Source: Rhodococcus maanshanensis NBRC 100610
GTDB lineage: Bacteria > Actinomycetota > Actinomycetes > Mycobacteriales > Mycobacteriaceae
DNA length: 64,000 nucleotides
Assembly (NCBI RefSeq): GCF_001894865.1
Contig: NZ_BCXA01000012.1
Span: 124,001-188,000, forward strand
Direction: 5' to 3'
In this document: positions 7,764-16,963 of the stretch, piece by piece
Layout: the number at the start of each line of letters is the position of its first letter
Position numbering within the stretch: the stretch's first letter is position 1
The notes under the pieces: generated by a model
Told to the model about the DNA's origin: nothing
Databases searched by the model: none
The model's input: the letters and a program-made list of their open reading frames with translations, nothing else
Made by a program: the position numbers and the translations under genes

Positions 7764-8752
7764 GCCGCCCGCGGCTGCTGCCGGAGGGACCGGCGTTGCT
7801 GGAGGTGCGGCACGCCGTCCGGCGCTGGGTCGCCGCGCACGGCGCGGACACGGGTGTCGCGGTGGCCCTGTCGGGCGGGGCCGACTCGCTGGCGCTGACC
7901 GCCGCGGCGGTCGCCGAGTCGGGACCCGTGCACGCCCTCGTGGTCGACCACCGGCTGCAGGAGGGTTCGGGCGCGGTGGCCGAGCAGGCCGCGGCCCGCG
8001 CCCTCGACCTCGGCTGCGCCTCGGCTCGGGTGCTGACGGTGAGCGTCGACCGCGACGGCGGGCTGGAGGCGGCCGCCCGCCGCGCCCGCTACCAGGCGCT
8101 GGGCGACGCCAGGGCAGGCAGGCCGGTGCTGCTCGGGCACACTCTCGACGACCAGGCGGAGACGGTGCTGCTCGGGCTGGCCCGGGGCTCGGGACCGCGT
8201 TCGCTCGCCGGGATGCGCGACTTCGACGCGCCATGGGGTCGGCCGTTGCTCACGGTGCGCCGCGGCGTCACGGCCAGGGCCTGCGAGGAGCTCGAGCTCG
8301 ACCCGTACCGGGATCCGCACAACCTCAGTCCCGAGTTCACCAGGGTGCGGTTGCGCTCGGAGGCGTTGCCGCTGCTCGAGCAGATCCTCGGCGGCGGCGT
8401 GGCGCAGGCGCTGGCCCGCACGGCCGACCAGCTGCGGGAGGACGGCGAGGTGCTCGATGCGATCGCGGTCCGGGTGCTCGCCGACGCGGAGTCCGAGGGC
8501 GGGCTGGACGTGGCCGGGCTCGTCGACATCCATCCGGCCGTGCGGCGAAGGGCGCTGCGTCTGTGGCTGCTCGGGAACGGCGCGCGGGACCTGACCGATC
8601 GGCAGCTGCGGGCCGCCGACGACCTGATCGGGCGGTGGCGCGGGCAGGGCGGCGTCGCGATCGGCGGGGGAAGTCCGGGAGCCAGGTTGGTGCTGTCGCG
8701 GCGGCATGGCAGGCTAACGCTCGGGCAGACAGCGATCGGCCCCGACCGGTGA
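7760..8752 (+). CDS. tilS: tRNA(Ile)-lysidine synthetase
   Basis: An ATP-dependent ligase that attaches lysine to C34 of the CAU-anticodon tRNA-Ile, switching its codon from AUG to AUA. The PP-loop VALSGGADSLALTAAAV lies near residue 35, followed by LGHTLDDQAETVLLGLARGSG and the YRDPHNLSPEFTRVRLR segment typical of TilS. At 330 residues it is the shorter actinobacterial form, without the full C-terminal domains of the E. coli protein. The ATG overlaps the previous stop, and hpt starts one base after its own stop, an arrangement conserved in the order. Confidence 0.94.
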   Translation: MSRPRLLPEGPALLEVRHAVRRWVAAHGADTGVAVALSGGADSLALTAAAVAESGPVHALVVDHRLQEGSGAVAEQAAARALDLGCASARVLTVSVDRDGGLEAAARRARYQALGDARAGRPVLLGHTLDDQAETVLLGLARGSGPRSLAGMRDFDAPWGRPLLTVRRGVTARACEELELDPYRDPHNLSPEFTRVRLRSEALPLLEQILGGGVAQALARTADQLREDGEVLDAIAVRVLADAESEGGLDVAGLVDIHPAVRRRALRLWLLGNGARDLTDRQLRAADDLIGRWRGQGGVAIGGGSPGARLVLSRRHGRLTLGQTAIGPDR

Positions 8753-9358
8753 ATGAACAGTTCCGTCCATGACCAGGTCAGTCGAAACGAAGGGATTCGC
8801 GCCGTGTACGAAGGCGACATCGCATCGGTGTTGATCTCCGAGGACCAGATCCAGGACAAGATCACCGAATTGGCCGGGATCATCGCCGAGCGCTATCCGG
8901 TCGGCGCACCAGAGGGCGATCTGCTGCTGGTCGGCGTCCTCAAGGGCGCGGTCTTCTTCATGACCGACCTGGCCAGGGCACTGCCGATCCCGACCCAGAT
9001 GGAGTTCATGGCCGTGAGCTCCTACGGCTCGTCGACCTCCTCGTCCGGTGTCGTGCGGATCCTCAAGGACCTGGACAAGGACATCGCCGGACGGCACGTG
9101 CTGATCGTCGAGGACATCATCGACTCCGGTCTCACGCTGTCCTGGCTGATGCGCAACCTGCGCACCCGCAATCCCGCGTCGCTCGAGGTGGTCACCCTGC
9201 TCCGCAAGCCGGACGCCATCAAGGTGGACGTCGAGGTCGCGAACGTCGGCTTCGACATCCCCGACGAGTTCGTCGTCGGCTACGGCCTCGACTACGCCGA
9301 GCGGTACCGCGACCTGCCGTACATCGGAACGCTCGAACCCACGGTCTACGGCGGCTGA
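8753..9358 (+). CDS. hpt: Hypoxanthine(-guanine) phosphoribosyltransferase
   Basis: A purine salvage enzyme joining hypoxanthine or guanine to PRPP. The PRPP-binding motif [15 protein letters not shown] lies near residue 115. The flexible-loop and base-binding parts ([45 protein letters not shown]) match M. tuberculosis Hpt almost word for word. The start at 8753, directly after the tilS stop, gives 201 residues. A GTG at 8803, preceded by AAGGGA, would remove 16 weakly conserved residues and is possible. Cytosolic; last gene of the dacB operon. Confidence 0.95.
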   Translation: MNSSVHDQVSRNEGIRAVYEGDIASVLISEDQIQDKITELAGIIAERYPVGAPEGDLLLVGVLKGAVFFMTDLARALPIPTQMEFMAVSSYGSSTSSSGVVRILKDLDKDIAGRHVLIVEDIIDSGLTLSWLMRNLRTRNPASLEVVTLLRKPDAIKVDVEVANVGFDIPDEFVVGYGLDYAERYRDLPYIGTLEPTVYGG

Positions 9359-9375
9359 CGGGCCATACTCGTGGC

Positions 9376-10710
9376 ATGTCCACGGATCTGACCGCCGCCG
9401 CCATCGCCGCGCGGGTGCGCTCCGGCGCGCTGACGCCCCGCGACGCCGTTCAGTCGGCCCTGGCCCGGATCGCCGAGCGGGACCCGGAGCTGGGCGCGTT
9501 CGTCACGGTCCGCGCCGAGCAGGCCCTTGCCGAGGCCGATGCGGTCGGCGCGCGCTCCGACCTCGCCGCGCTGCCGCTGGCGGGTGTCCCGATCGCGGTC
9601 AAGGACAACGTCCCGGTGGCGGGACTTCCCCTCGGCAACGGCTCGCGGGCGAGTTCCCGCGAGCCCTCGCCCGCGGATCATCCGGTGGTCGCGCGCCTGC
9701 GCGCGGCGGGAGCGGTCGTGGTCGGACTCACCTCGGTGCCGGAGCTGTGCCTGTGGGGGAGCACCGACACCCCGGTCACCGTCACCAGGAACCCGTGGAA
9801 CCCCGGCCGGACGACCGGCGGTTCCTCCGGCGGTTCGGCGGCCGCGGTCGCGGCAGGCATGGTTCCCGCGGCGCACGGCGCGGACGGGATGGGCTCGATC
9901 CGGATCCCCGCCGCCTGCTGCGGGCTGGTCGGCATCAAGCCCGGCCTCGGCGTGGTGCCTGCCGAACTGGGCGTCGACTCCTGGTTCGGGATGGCCGAGA
10001 ACGGCCCGCTTGCGACCACGGTCGAGGACGCGGCGCTCATGCTGTCGGTGATGGCGGACCGCCGGGAGCTGGCGACCGTCGCCGAGCCAGGGCCGTTGCG
10101 GATCGCGGTGGCGACCGGTTCGCCGCTGCCGATGGTCCGGGTCGATCCGTACTGGCGGGCGGGCGCAGAGAGCGCGGCCGCGGTGCTGGGCGGGGCCGGC
10201 CACCACCTCACGACGGCTCGGCTGCCCTATCCCGCGAACCCGATGGTGATCCTGGCGCGCTGGATGGGCGGTGCCGCGACCGACGCGGCCGGACTCGATC
10301 CGGCGTTGCTGCAGCCACGGACGCGCAGGCACGCCGCCGTCGGGCGCGCGCTGATCCGGTTCGTCGACCCGACGCAGGTGCGAAAGGTGGACGCCGCGTT
10401 GCGCCGGGTCTTCGCCGACTCCGACGTGGTGATCACCCCGACGCTGGCCCGGTCCCCGATCGAGGCGCTGCGCTGGAGCGAGAAATCCTGGCTCTCGAAC
10501 CTCGCGGCCAACATCCGCTATGCCCCGTTCCCGTCGCTGTGGAATCTGGTCGGCTGGCCCGCGGCGAGCGTGCCGGTGGGGATCCATCCGGAGTCGGGTA
10601 CCCCGCTGGGCGTGCAGATCGCCGCCCCGCCCGGTGGGGAGGCGCTGATCCTGTCGGTGGCTGCGCAGTTGGAACGGTTGCGGCCGTGGGAGCGCACGGC
10701 GCCTGTCTGA
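9376..10710 (+). CDS. Amidase-signature family hydrolase (paralogue 1)
   Basis: A 444-residue amidase-signature enzyme with the Ser-cisSer-Lys triad: Lys76 in IAVKDNVPV, the cis-Ser in TTGGSSGGSAAAVAAGMVP (148-162) and the nucleophile Ser174 in GMGSIRIPAACCG. It hydrolyses a carboxamide to acid and ammonia, but the substrate cannot be read from the sequence. A -10-like CATACT lies just before the ATG, suggesting its own leaderless transcript. It aligns end to end with the amidase at 18175 (same AAIAARVRSGAL opening, same WFGMAENGPL and PNWNLVGWPA-like segments). The two therefore arose by duplication and now flank the kinase/ABC block. Confidence 0.9.
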   Translation: MSTDLTAAAIAARVRSGALTPRDAVQSALARIAERDPELGAFVTVRAEQALAEADAVGARSDLAALPLAGVPIAVKDNVPVAGLPLGNGSRASSREPSPADHPVVARLRAAGAVVVGLTSVPELCLWGSTDTPVTVTRNPWNPGRTTGGSSGGSAAAVAAGMVPAAHGADGMGSIRIPAACCGLVGIKPGLGVVPAELGVDSWFGMAENGPLATTVEDAALMLSVMADRRELATVAEPGPLRIAVATGSPLPMVRVDPYWRAGAESAAAVLGGAGHHLTTARLPYPANPMVILARWMGGAATDAAGLDPALLQPRTRRHAAVGRALIRFVDPTQVRKVDAALRRVFADSDVVITPTLARSPIEALRWSEKSWLSNLAANIRYAPFPSLWNLVGWPAASVPVGIHPESGTPLGVQIAAPPGGEALILSVAAQLERLRPWERTAPV

Positions 10711-10721
10711 CGGGCGCGGTG

Positions 10722-11165
10722 TCAGCCGACGCCGAGGGCCGTCAGCAGCACCAGCACGACGGTGACGACAGCGAAGAACCCGTGGCCGGCGACGGCTGCC
10801 ACCGGGAAATGTTTCTCCGGCGCCCCGTTCGGGGCCGTCCCCGGTGCCGAATCTCCGCCGTTCCCCGCGCCAACCCCGGCAGCGCGGTATACGGGAATCC
10901 AGCGGATCAGCATCGTGAAACCGAGGAGGGCAACCGGGACCAGCAGCGCAAAGGCGGTCCACGCGAGGGCGTCCTCGTCGACGACGAGATACACGATCCA
11001 CACGACCAGTCCGATCACGGCCAGGACGAAATGCCCGAAGATCACGGCCGGAGGGAAATGGCTGTTCCGTGGTTGCCGCACACCGCCTTTGGCGATCCAG
11101 GTCGCGAGCAGGTAGAAGCCGCCTGCGGCCGTCAGCAGCCAGGTCACAAGAGCTGCGATACCCAT
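10722..11165 (-). CDS. Four-TM membrane protein, unrecognised family
   Basis: A 147-residue protein not matched with certainty to a named family. Four hydrophobic spans are visible: residues about 3-23, 43-64, 72-92 and 127-145. Between spans 3 and 4 lies a Gly/Ala/Pro-rich loop. Conserved-looking histidines occur in two similar short motifs, NSHFPPAVIFGHF and EKHFPVAAVAGHGFF. This suggests an internal duplication (H-F-P-x-A-x-x-x-G-H) that could bind metal or haem; that is inference. It lies nine bases after the DUF2231-like gene and is probably co-transcribed with it. It is convergent with amidase 1. Confidence 0.7.
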   Translation of the reverse strand: MGIAALVTWLLTAAGGFYLLATWIAKGGVRQPRNSHFPPAVIFGHFVLAVIGLVVWIVYLVVDEDALAWTAFALLVPVALLGFTMLIRWIPVYRAAGVGAGNGGDSAPGTAPNGAPEKHFPVAAVAGHGFFAVVTVVLVLLTALGVG

Positions 11166-11173
11166 GTCATCTC

Positions 11174-11734
11174 CTAGGCAGTGGTGGACCGATCGGGTCT
11201 ACGGTGCCGGTCGGGTCGGGAAGGGTGCTCGAATGCGTCGGCCTGGGTCGCTTCGTCCACAACCCGCACACCATCGCGAAAGACGAGGCGGCCGCCGAGA
11301 TAGCCCGCGGCGGACAGCCCGGCCAGTGACACCGCCGAGAGGACGAGCTGGCCGATGCCCACCGCGTCCGGGGTTCCGTAGTCGGCGTGGCGCCACACGA
11401 GGTTCACCGCGTACGAGATGGTCACCGCGAGATTCAGCGACATGTGCGCCACACCGGTTCGGAATGCCGGGGTCCCCGTCGGGATGGCCATGAAGTCGAG
11501 GAACCCGATCGTCGCTGCGGCAAGCGCACCGAGCAGGCCGATCGAGATGAGCCACAGCGACCCCTTGGTCAGAAAACCCGGATCCCCGACGATTCGAGAA
11601 GCGACGTCGAACACCAGGCTGCTGACCCACGCGCCGATCGGCAGCGTCACCAGGATCGGGTGGAACGGATGCCCATACGGCCCCGCGAGTACCGCGCTCA
11701 CCGGGCGCTTTCCGTGATCTGCTTGCTCAGACAT
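11174..11734 (-). CDS. DUF2231-like membrane protein
   Basis: A 186-residue protein of DUF2231 type. The signature GHPFHPILVTLPIGAWVSSLVFD (about residue 21) carries the paired His residues, followed by three further hydrophobic spans (about 60-80, 95-115, 125-145) and a charged cytoplasmic tail. DUF2231 proteins are small quinol- or haem-associated-looking membrane proteins of unknown activity. It is followed by the four-TM protein nine bases on, and lies 113 bases after the first kinase gene on the same strand, so it may be the distal part of the kinase operon. Confidence 0.78.
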   Translation of the reverse strand: MSEQADHGKRPVSAVLAGPYGHPFHPILVTLPIGAWVSSLVFDVASRIVGDPGFLTKGSLWLISIGLLGALAAATIGFLDFMAIPTGTPAFRTGVAHMSLNLAVTISYAVNLVWRHADYGTPDAVGIGQLVLSAVSLAGLSAAGYLGGRLVFRDGVRVVDEATQADAFEHPSRPDRHRRPDRSTTA

Positions 11735-11847
11735 GCATTCACCGACCTACTGGATCGCAGGCTCATGTATCAGCCTGTTCCTAGCTCAACCGTCGGTCAA
11801 GACGCGGGCCCGTAGGAGTCTCGGTGACGACCTCACCGCCCCGCCGG

Positions 11848-14145
11848 TCATGCGGACCGGGTGGCCGGTTCGTGCGAGACGACCCGCTCCAGCGCGCGCA
11901 GGTCCTTCTCCAGCAGCCGGAACAGCCAGTACACGACGATGAAGGCGGCGATCGCCCCGACACACAGCAGGCGGACGGCCACGATCACGGAGGTGATCTC
12001 GTCGGGGGACAGGAAGGTCACCCCGGCCACCCCGATCAGCGGCACCGAGGCGGCCAGCGCCAGGTAGCGGACGCTGCGCCTGCTGAGCCCGCGCAGTTTG
12101 CGGGCGTCGTCGCTGCTGGTGATCCCCTGCGGCAGCATCATCGGATAGATGCACCGCACCAGGTAGAAGGTCACCAGGAAGAAGGGATAGGCGACGGCGA
12201 TCGCCCCGCACACGACAAGCGACCCGATGAAATGGATGATGGCGCCCGCCGGGAGGTGGCCCGCGACGATCTGCAGGGAGATCGGGTAGGTGATGCCGGC
12301 CAGCAGCCAAGCGCTGAAGATGATGAGGACGGCCCGGTCGGCCAGCAGCAGGGTGTCGCTGCGCGCCTTGGCCAGGGTCTGCTTGTCGTAGATGCGGCCC
12401 TTGCGCAGTCCGCGCGGCATCCGCATCGGATATCGGCTCAGGTACACCACAACGGCGATGCCGATCGGGTACAGGATGCCGTTCATGACGGACTGGACCC
12501 CTTCGAACTTCTGCTGGGCCTCGAGCGACAGGTTGCTGACGATCAGCGACTTGTTGTGGTGGTAGTTGTAGACGCCCGCCAGCACGTTCGGCACCAGCAT
12601 GGCCGCAACGGTGATCGGTATCACGTAGCGCCGCAGCCGCATCCGCCAGCTCCGCGGAGGGGGGTCGACGAGGTCGCGGGCCCTTGGGTCGAGGCACAGT
12701 TCGAACTGCTGGGCCAGCTCCGCGCCCGTCGACCACCGCCGGTCCGGGTCCGGCGAGAGGCAGGTCAGCAGCACCCGCTTCAGTGCGGCCGGGCAGTCGG
12801 GCGGCAGCGTGGCCTGCGCCTCTGGGCCGACGCCGCGCTCGCGGATGTCCAGCATCCGTTCCAGCGACTTCTCCGACTGGCCGCTCGCCGAGCTGTCGTC
12901 GAAGGGACGCGAGCCGGTGAGCAACTCCCACAGCATGACCCCGAGCCCGAAGATGTCGCTGCGGGTGTCGAGGTCGCTCGCCGTGCCGGGCAGGCCGGGA
13001 TGGCAGGCCTCGAGCTGTTCGGGCGACATGTAGGCCAGGGACCCGCCGAAGTAGGCGACGGGGCTCGTGCCTGCCACGGCGTCGCTGAAGCTGATGTTGA
13101 AGTCGGCGAGCTTCGGCACCCCGTCGGCGGTGAGCAGCACATTCGCCGGCTTGATGTCGCGGTGCAGCACACCGTGTTTGCCCGCGTAGTCCAGTGCCTC
13201 CGCTAGCCGGCGGCCCAGCCACGCGACGGTCTCCGGCCAGCTGAGGGACGCGATCTCGGGCCGGACGCTGGAGTCGCTGGGGCGGATCTCGCCCTTGGCC
13301 TCGAGCGATTCATCGATCACGTCCAGCAGCAACTGCCCGCTGCGGTCCTCTGGCGGTGTCGCCTGCACCCGCCGCAGCACCCCGAGCAGGGTGCCCCCGG
13401 GGACGTACTGCATGTAGAGCAGCTTCAGCTTGTGTTCGTCGAGGACCCGCTGGTCGAACACCCGGACGATGTAGTCGTGGTCGAGTTGGGCCAGTGTCTG
13501 TGGTTCGGTGCCGTGATCGTGGGACATCTTCACCGCGACCAGGCGCTGCATCGAGAGTTGGCGGGCGAGGAACACCCGGGCGAACGCGCCCCGCCCCAGG
13601 CCCATCAGCAGGTCGAAGTCGTCCACCCGCTGGCCGACGTCGATGTCGTCGAGCGCCGTCTCCGCGGCGGGCTTCGCGATCAATGTGGACTTCTCGTCGA
13701 TGGGACGCTGCGATTGTTCGATCACCTGGGACTCCTCCGGGAAGTCCCGCGAGTAGTCGCTCGCCTCCACGGTGAGCCCGGTCTGGCGCCGCAGACGGAA
13801 CTCCTCCTGGATCAGCGCGGGCGGCAACGGCTCGGACTTCAGTTCGGGGAACTCCTCGCGGTAGGCGGCCAGACGCTTGGGCTTGTCGAAATCCAGCCAG
13901 CGGTACCGCAGGTCGACCGCGATCAGTTCGATCAACGCGTCGCGTCGCTGGTCCGCCCGCTCGGGGAGGTAGTCGGGGAGATTCGGGGGAGTGCCGGTGG
14001 CCTCCCACTTGGCCGTGAAACGGGCGACCGGGGACTGCGCCACGACCGTCGAGTCGGGCGATGGTTGCGCCGTGACCGTCGAGTCCGGCGATGATGGCGC
14101 CGCGACCGTAGGGTCCGGTGCCGGTCGAATGGTCCGTTTCGTCAC
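11848..14145 (-). CDS. Membrane Ser/Thr protein kinase with N-terminal planctomycete-like prefix (STK1)
   Basis: About 765 residues from GTG 14145. Residues 1-40 are Pro/Ser-rich, with tandem SPDSTVxAQP units. Residues about 41-140 contain two short blocks ending in a Tyr-x3-Phe-Pro pattern (AAYREEFPEL and SDYSRDFPEE), a prefix I know mainly from planctomycete kinases. The kinase domain (about 175-490) has GRGAFARV (184), Lys206 in LVAVKM, HRDIKPANVLL (328) and SLAYMSPEQL (372). The metal-binding motif is DFN (348-350), not DFG. Six hydrophobic spans fill the C-terminal part (about 507-755). This polytopic tail replaces the single TM plus PASTA or propeller sensor of usual actinobacterial kinases. 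It probably phosphorylates cytoplasmic or membrane targets; the signal is unknown. It lies 59 bases downstream of its paralogue. Confidence 0.88.
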   Translation of the reverse strand: MTKRTIRPAPDPTVAAPSSPDSTVTAQPSPDSTVVAQSPVARFTAKWEATGTPPNLPDYLPERADQRRDALIELIAVDLRYRWLDFDKPKRLAAYREEFPELKSEPLPPALIQEEFRLRRQTGLTVEASDYSRDFPEESQVIEQSQRPIDEKSTLIAKPAAETALDDIDVGQRVDDFDLLMGLGRGAFARVFLARQLSMQRLVAVKMSHDHGTEPQTLAQLDHDYIVRVFDQRVLDEHKLKLLYMQYVPGGTLLGVLRRVQATPPEDRSGQLLLDVIDESLEAKGEIRPSDSSVRPEIASLSWPETVAWLGRRLAEALDYAGKHGVLHRDIKPANVLLTADGVPKLADFNISFSDAVAGTSPVAYFGGSLAYMSPEQLEACHPGLPGTASDLDTRSDIFGLGVMLWELLTGSRPFDDSSASGQSEKSLERMLDIRERGVGPEAQATLPPDCPAALKRVLLTCLSPDPDRRWSTGAELAQQFELCLDPRARDLVDPPPRSWRMRLRRYVIPITVAAMLVPNVLAGVYNYHHNKSLIVSNLSLEAQQKFEGVQSVMNGILYPIGIAVVVYLSRYPMRMPRGLRKGRIYDKQTLAKARSDTLLLADRAVLIIFSAWLLAGITYPISLQIVAGHLPAGAIIHFIGSLVVCGAIAVAYPFFLVTFYLVRCIYPMMLPQGITSSDDARKLRGLSRRSVRYLALAASVPLIGVAGVTFLSPDEITSVIVAVRLLCVGAIAAFIVVYWLFRLLEKDLRALERVVSHEPATRSA
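14044..14127 (-). repeat. 30-bp tandem repeat coding the Ser/Pro-rich N-terminus of STK1
   Basis: Units starting GACCGTCGAGTC occur at 14044 and 14074, with a third diverged unit at 14104. They code repeats of about ten residues with consensus SPDSTVxAQ. The length is a multiple of three, so copy-number change would alter the linker without breaking the frame. Confidence 0.7.
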
Positions 14146-14204
14146 GAGAACCTCGGACTGTCTCGTGCGCCTGTGGCGCTCGATTCCGTGAGGGATGCCC
14201 CTCG

Positions 14205-16160
14205 TCAGGATAACGCCGCTCGGGCGGGACCGCCGAGGGTGAATGCTGGACCGGGTTCGCCGGACACCACGCGTTCGAGGGCGTGCAGGTCCTGCTCGAG
14301 CTGCCGGAACATCCAGTAGGCCGCGACGAACGCGACGATCGCCCCCAGACAGAGCACCCGGATCGGCACGACGATCGCCCCCAGGTCGGCTGCGGGCAGG
14401 AACGTCGCCCCCGCGACCCCGAGTAACGGGACGGAGGCGGCGAGAGCCAGGTAGCGGTTGCTGAGCCGCTCCAGCCCCCGCAGCCGCCGGGTGTCGTCCC
14501 CGCTGATGATGCCGGGCGGCAGCATCACCGGGTACAGGCAGCGAACCATGTAGAAGGTGACCAGGAAGAACGGGTATGCCATCACGATGGCGCCGCACAC
14601 CACCGTCGAGGCGAGGAAGTGGACATACGATCCCCGCGGGACCCCGGTGGCGACCTGCATCGCGAACAGGTTCACCACGGTCGAGACCCACCACGCACCG
14701 AAGCAGACGACCACCATGCGGGAGCCGAGCAGCAGGGTGTCCGCGCGTGCCTTGGCAAGGGTCGTCGGATCGAAGGTGCGCCCGTGTGACAGTGCCCGGG
14801 TCACCGCGATCGGACGACGCCACATGTAGGCCAGCAGTACCACCATTGCGGGGAAGACGATCGCGGTGATGAGCAGCTGGAACAGTCCGAATTGCTGTAC
14901 CGCCGCAGGGGACAGCTTGCTGACGATCAGCGTTCGGTTGTGGACGTAGTTGTAGAGACCCGCGAGTAGGTTCGGGAACACGAGCCCGATGAAGATGATC
15001 GGTGCCGACCACGGCCGCAGTCGCAGCCGCCAGCTGCCCGGAGGCGGATCGACCAGATCACGGGCCTGCGGATCCAGACACAGCTCGAACTGCTGCGCCA
15101 GATCCGCGCCGGATTGCCACCGGTCGCGAGGGTCGGGTGCGAGGCAGGTCAACAGCACCCGGCGCAATGTGGCCGGGCAGTTGGGTGGCAGCGCGGCCAC
15201 CACGTCGGGGTCGATCCGGCGGCTGCGCAAGTCCAGCATGGTGCTGAGCGAGGTGTCCGACTCGTCGGCGTCGATCGCGTCGCGGAACGGGCGCCTACCG
15301 GTCAGCAGTTCCCACAGCAGGACGCCGAGCGCGAAGATGTCGCTGCGGGTGTCGAGGTCGGCGGCGCTCCCGGTCGCGTGTGGATGCCGGGCAGCCAGTT
15401 GCTCCGGTGACATGTAGGCCAGCGAGCCGCCGAAGTACGCAGCGGGGCTGACGCCGCCGAGCTGGGCGCTGAAGCTGATGTTGAAGTCGGTGAGCTTGGG
15501 GACTCCCTCGGCGGTGAGCAGTATGTTCGCGGGCTTGATGTCGCGGTGGATCACTCCTTGCCTGCTCGCATGGTCGAGCGCAAGGGCGAGGCGCCTGCCC
15601 ACCCAGGCGACCGTCTCCGGCCACGACAGCGTGGCGAGCTCTGCCCGCACGCTGGAGTCGGTTGGCCGGATCTCACCCCTGGCCGCCAGTTCCTCGTCGA
15701 TCGCGTCCAGCAGCACCTGGCCGCCGCGTTGCTTTTGCGGGCTCCCTCGGATCCGGCGCAACACGGCGAGCAGGGTGCCGCCGGGGACGTACTGCATGTA
15801 GAGCAGTTTCACCCCGAATTGCTCGAGATACCGCTGGTCGAAGACCCGAACGATGTAGTCGTGGTCGAGCTGGGCCATCGTCTGTGGCTCGGTGCCGTGG
15901 TCCTGCGAGATCTTCACCGCGACCAGTCGGTGCATGGAACGCTGGCGGGCGAGGAAGACCCGGGCGAATGCCCCGCGGCCGAGCCCCATGAGCAGGTCGA
16001 AGTCGTCGATGCGCTGGCCGACGTTGATGTCGTCGATCGATCCGGTCCGTACGGCGCGCTCGTCGTCCATCCGTTCGGGCGACAGGGTCCGAACGTGCCC
16101 CCTGCGAGTCGGATCCCCCACGATCGTCCCCTCAGGCATCGACCGGCCGGTCCGATCCAT
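14205..16160 (-). CDS. Membrane Ser/Thr protein kinase paralogue (STK2)
   Basis: A 651-residue paralogue of STK1 lacking its N-terminal prefix. The kinase domain begins near residue 47: GRGAFARV 61-68, Lys83, HRDIKPANILL 205, DFN 225-227 (again not DFG), and SLAYMSPEQL. Six hydrophobic spans follow from about residue 390 (opening APIIFIGLVFPNLLAGLYNYVHN), aligning with those of STK1. The ATG overlaps the stop of the ABC permease (TGATG), so kinase and transporter are translationally coupled. This suggests that the kinase controls the exporter or senses through it; no such partnership is known to me. The frame extends upstream into the permease gene, but that part has no kinase-like sequence. 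Confidence 0.88.
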   Translation of the reverse strand: MDRTGRSMPEGTIVGDPTRRGHVRTLSPERMDDERAVRTGSIDDINVGQRIDDFDLLMGLGRGAFARVFLARQRSMHRLVAVKISQDHGTEPQTMAQLDHDYIVRVFDQRYLEQFGVKLLYMQYVPGGTLLAVLRRIRGSPQKQRGGQVLLDAIDEELAARGEIRPTDSSVRAELATLSWPETVAWVGRRLALALDHASRQGVIHRDIKPANILLTAEGVPKLTDFNISFSAQLGGVSPAAYFGGSLAYMSPEQLAARHPHATGSAADLDTRSDIFALGVLLWELLTGRRPFRDAIDADESDTSLSTMLDLRSRRIDPDVVAALPPNCPATLRRVLLTCLAPDPRDRWQSGADLAQQFELCLDPQARDLVDPPPGSWRLRLRPWSAPIIFIGLVFPNLLAGLYNYVHNRTLIVSKLSPAAVQQFGLFQLLITAIVFPAMVVLLAYMWRRPIAVTRALSHGRTFDPTTLAKARADTLLLGSRMVVVCFGAWWVSTVVNLFAMQVATGVPRGSYVHFLASTVVCGAIVMAYPFFLVTFYMVRCLYPVMLPPGIISGDDTRRLRGLERLSNRYLALAASVPLLGVAGATFLPAADLGAIVVPIRVLCLGAIVAFVAAYWMFRQLEQDLHALERVVSGEPGPAFTLGGPARAALS

Positions 16161-16963
16161 CAGCGGCTTACCGCCTTCTTGTAGCGGTGGATCGCCAGCG
16201 GCACGAACACCACGAGTATCCCGACGATCCAGGCGATGGAGGCCACCACCGGGTTCTGCAGGGGCCACACGTCCGGCACGACGAGCGCGGGATTGGTGTT
16301 GCCGAACAGTTCACGGACCGCCTGTGTCACAGCCGAGACGGGGTTCCACTCCGCGATGACCCGCAGCACCGTCGGCAGATTCGTGGTGGGGACGAAGGTG
16401 TTCGCGATGAACGACAGCGGGAAGATCACCATGAAGCTGGCGTTGCTGTACACCTCCGGCGTCCGGATCCACAGGCCGACCACGGCCATCACCCAGGACA
16501 GGGCGTAGGCGAACAGCAGCAGCAACACGTACGCGGCCGCGGCCTCGAGCAGGGAGGTGTGGATCCGCCAGCCGACCGCGAGGCCGGCCAACGACATCAC
16601 GACCAGGCTCACCACGTTGATCAGCACGTCGCTGGTGGTGCGCCCGACGAGCACCGCGGACTGGGCCATCGGCAGTGACCGGAACCGGTCGATGAAGCCC
16701 TTCTGGATGTCCTCGGCGAGCCCGAGCCCGGTCCAGGTGGCGCCGAAGATCACCGACTGGGTGAAGATGCCCGCGATCAGGAACTCCCGGTACGACATCC
16801 CCGGCACCTCGATCGAGCTACCGAAGACGTACGCGAACAGCAGCACGAACATGATCGGTGACAGGGTCGTGAAGATCAGCAGGTCCGGAACCCGCCTGAT
16901 CTTGATGACATTGCGCTTGGCGATCGTCGCCCCGTCGCGGACCGCCATCTCGATCCCGTTCAC
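16160..16963 (-). CDS. ABC-2 type permease (DrrB-like)
   Basis: A 267-residue ABC-2 membrane subunit with six spans. The N-terminal cytoplasmic part ends in RVPDLLIFTTLSPIMFVLLFAYVFG. The family loop GFIDRFRSLPMAQSAVLVGRTTSDV follows TM2, and a conserved FVPTTNLPTVLRVIAEWNPVSAVTQAVRELF lies near the C-terminus. These are the marks of daunorubicin-resistance DrrB and related lipid or antibiotic exporters. GTG 16963 overlaps the ATPase stop (GTGA). It probably dimerises and works with the ATPase encoded just upstream. Confidence 0.92.
   Translation of the reverse strand: MNGIEMAVRDGATIAKRNVIKIRRVPDLLIFTTLSPIMFVLLFAYVFGSSIEVPGMSYREFLIAGIFTQSVIFGATWTGLGLAEDIQKGFIDRFRSLPMAQSAVLVGRTTSDVLINVVSLVVMSLAGLAVGWRIHTSLLEAAAAYVLLLLFAYALSWVMAVVGLWIRTPEVYSNASFMVIFPLSFIANTFVPTTNLPTVLRVIAEWNPVSAVTQAVRELFGNTNPALVVPDVWPLQNPVVASIAWIVGILVVFVPLAIHRYKKAVSR

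Noticed and set aside
13432-14094. A plus-strand frame opposite the STK1 N-terminus
   Set aside because: It is a shadow of the kinase coding strand and has no start signal.
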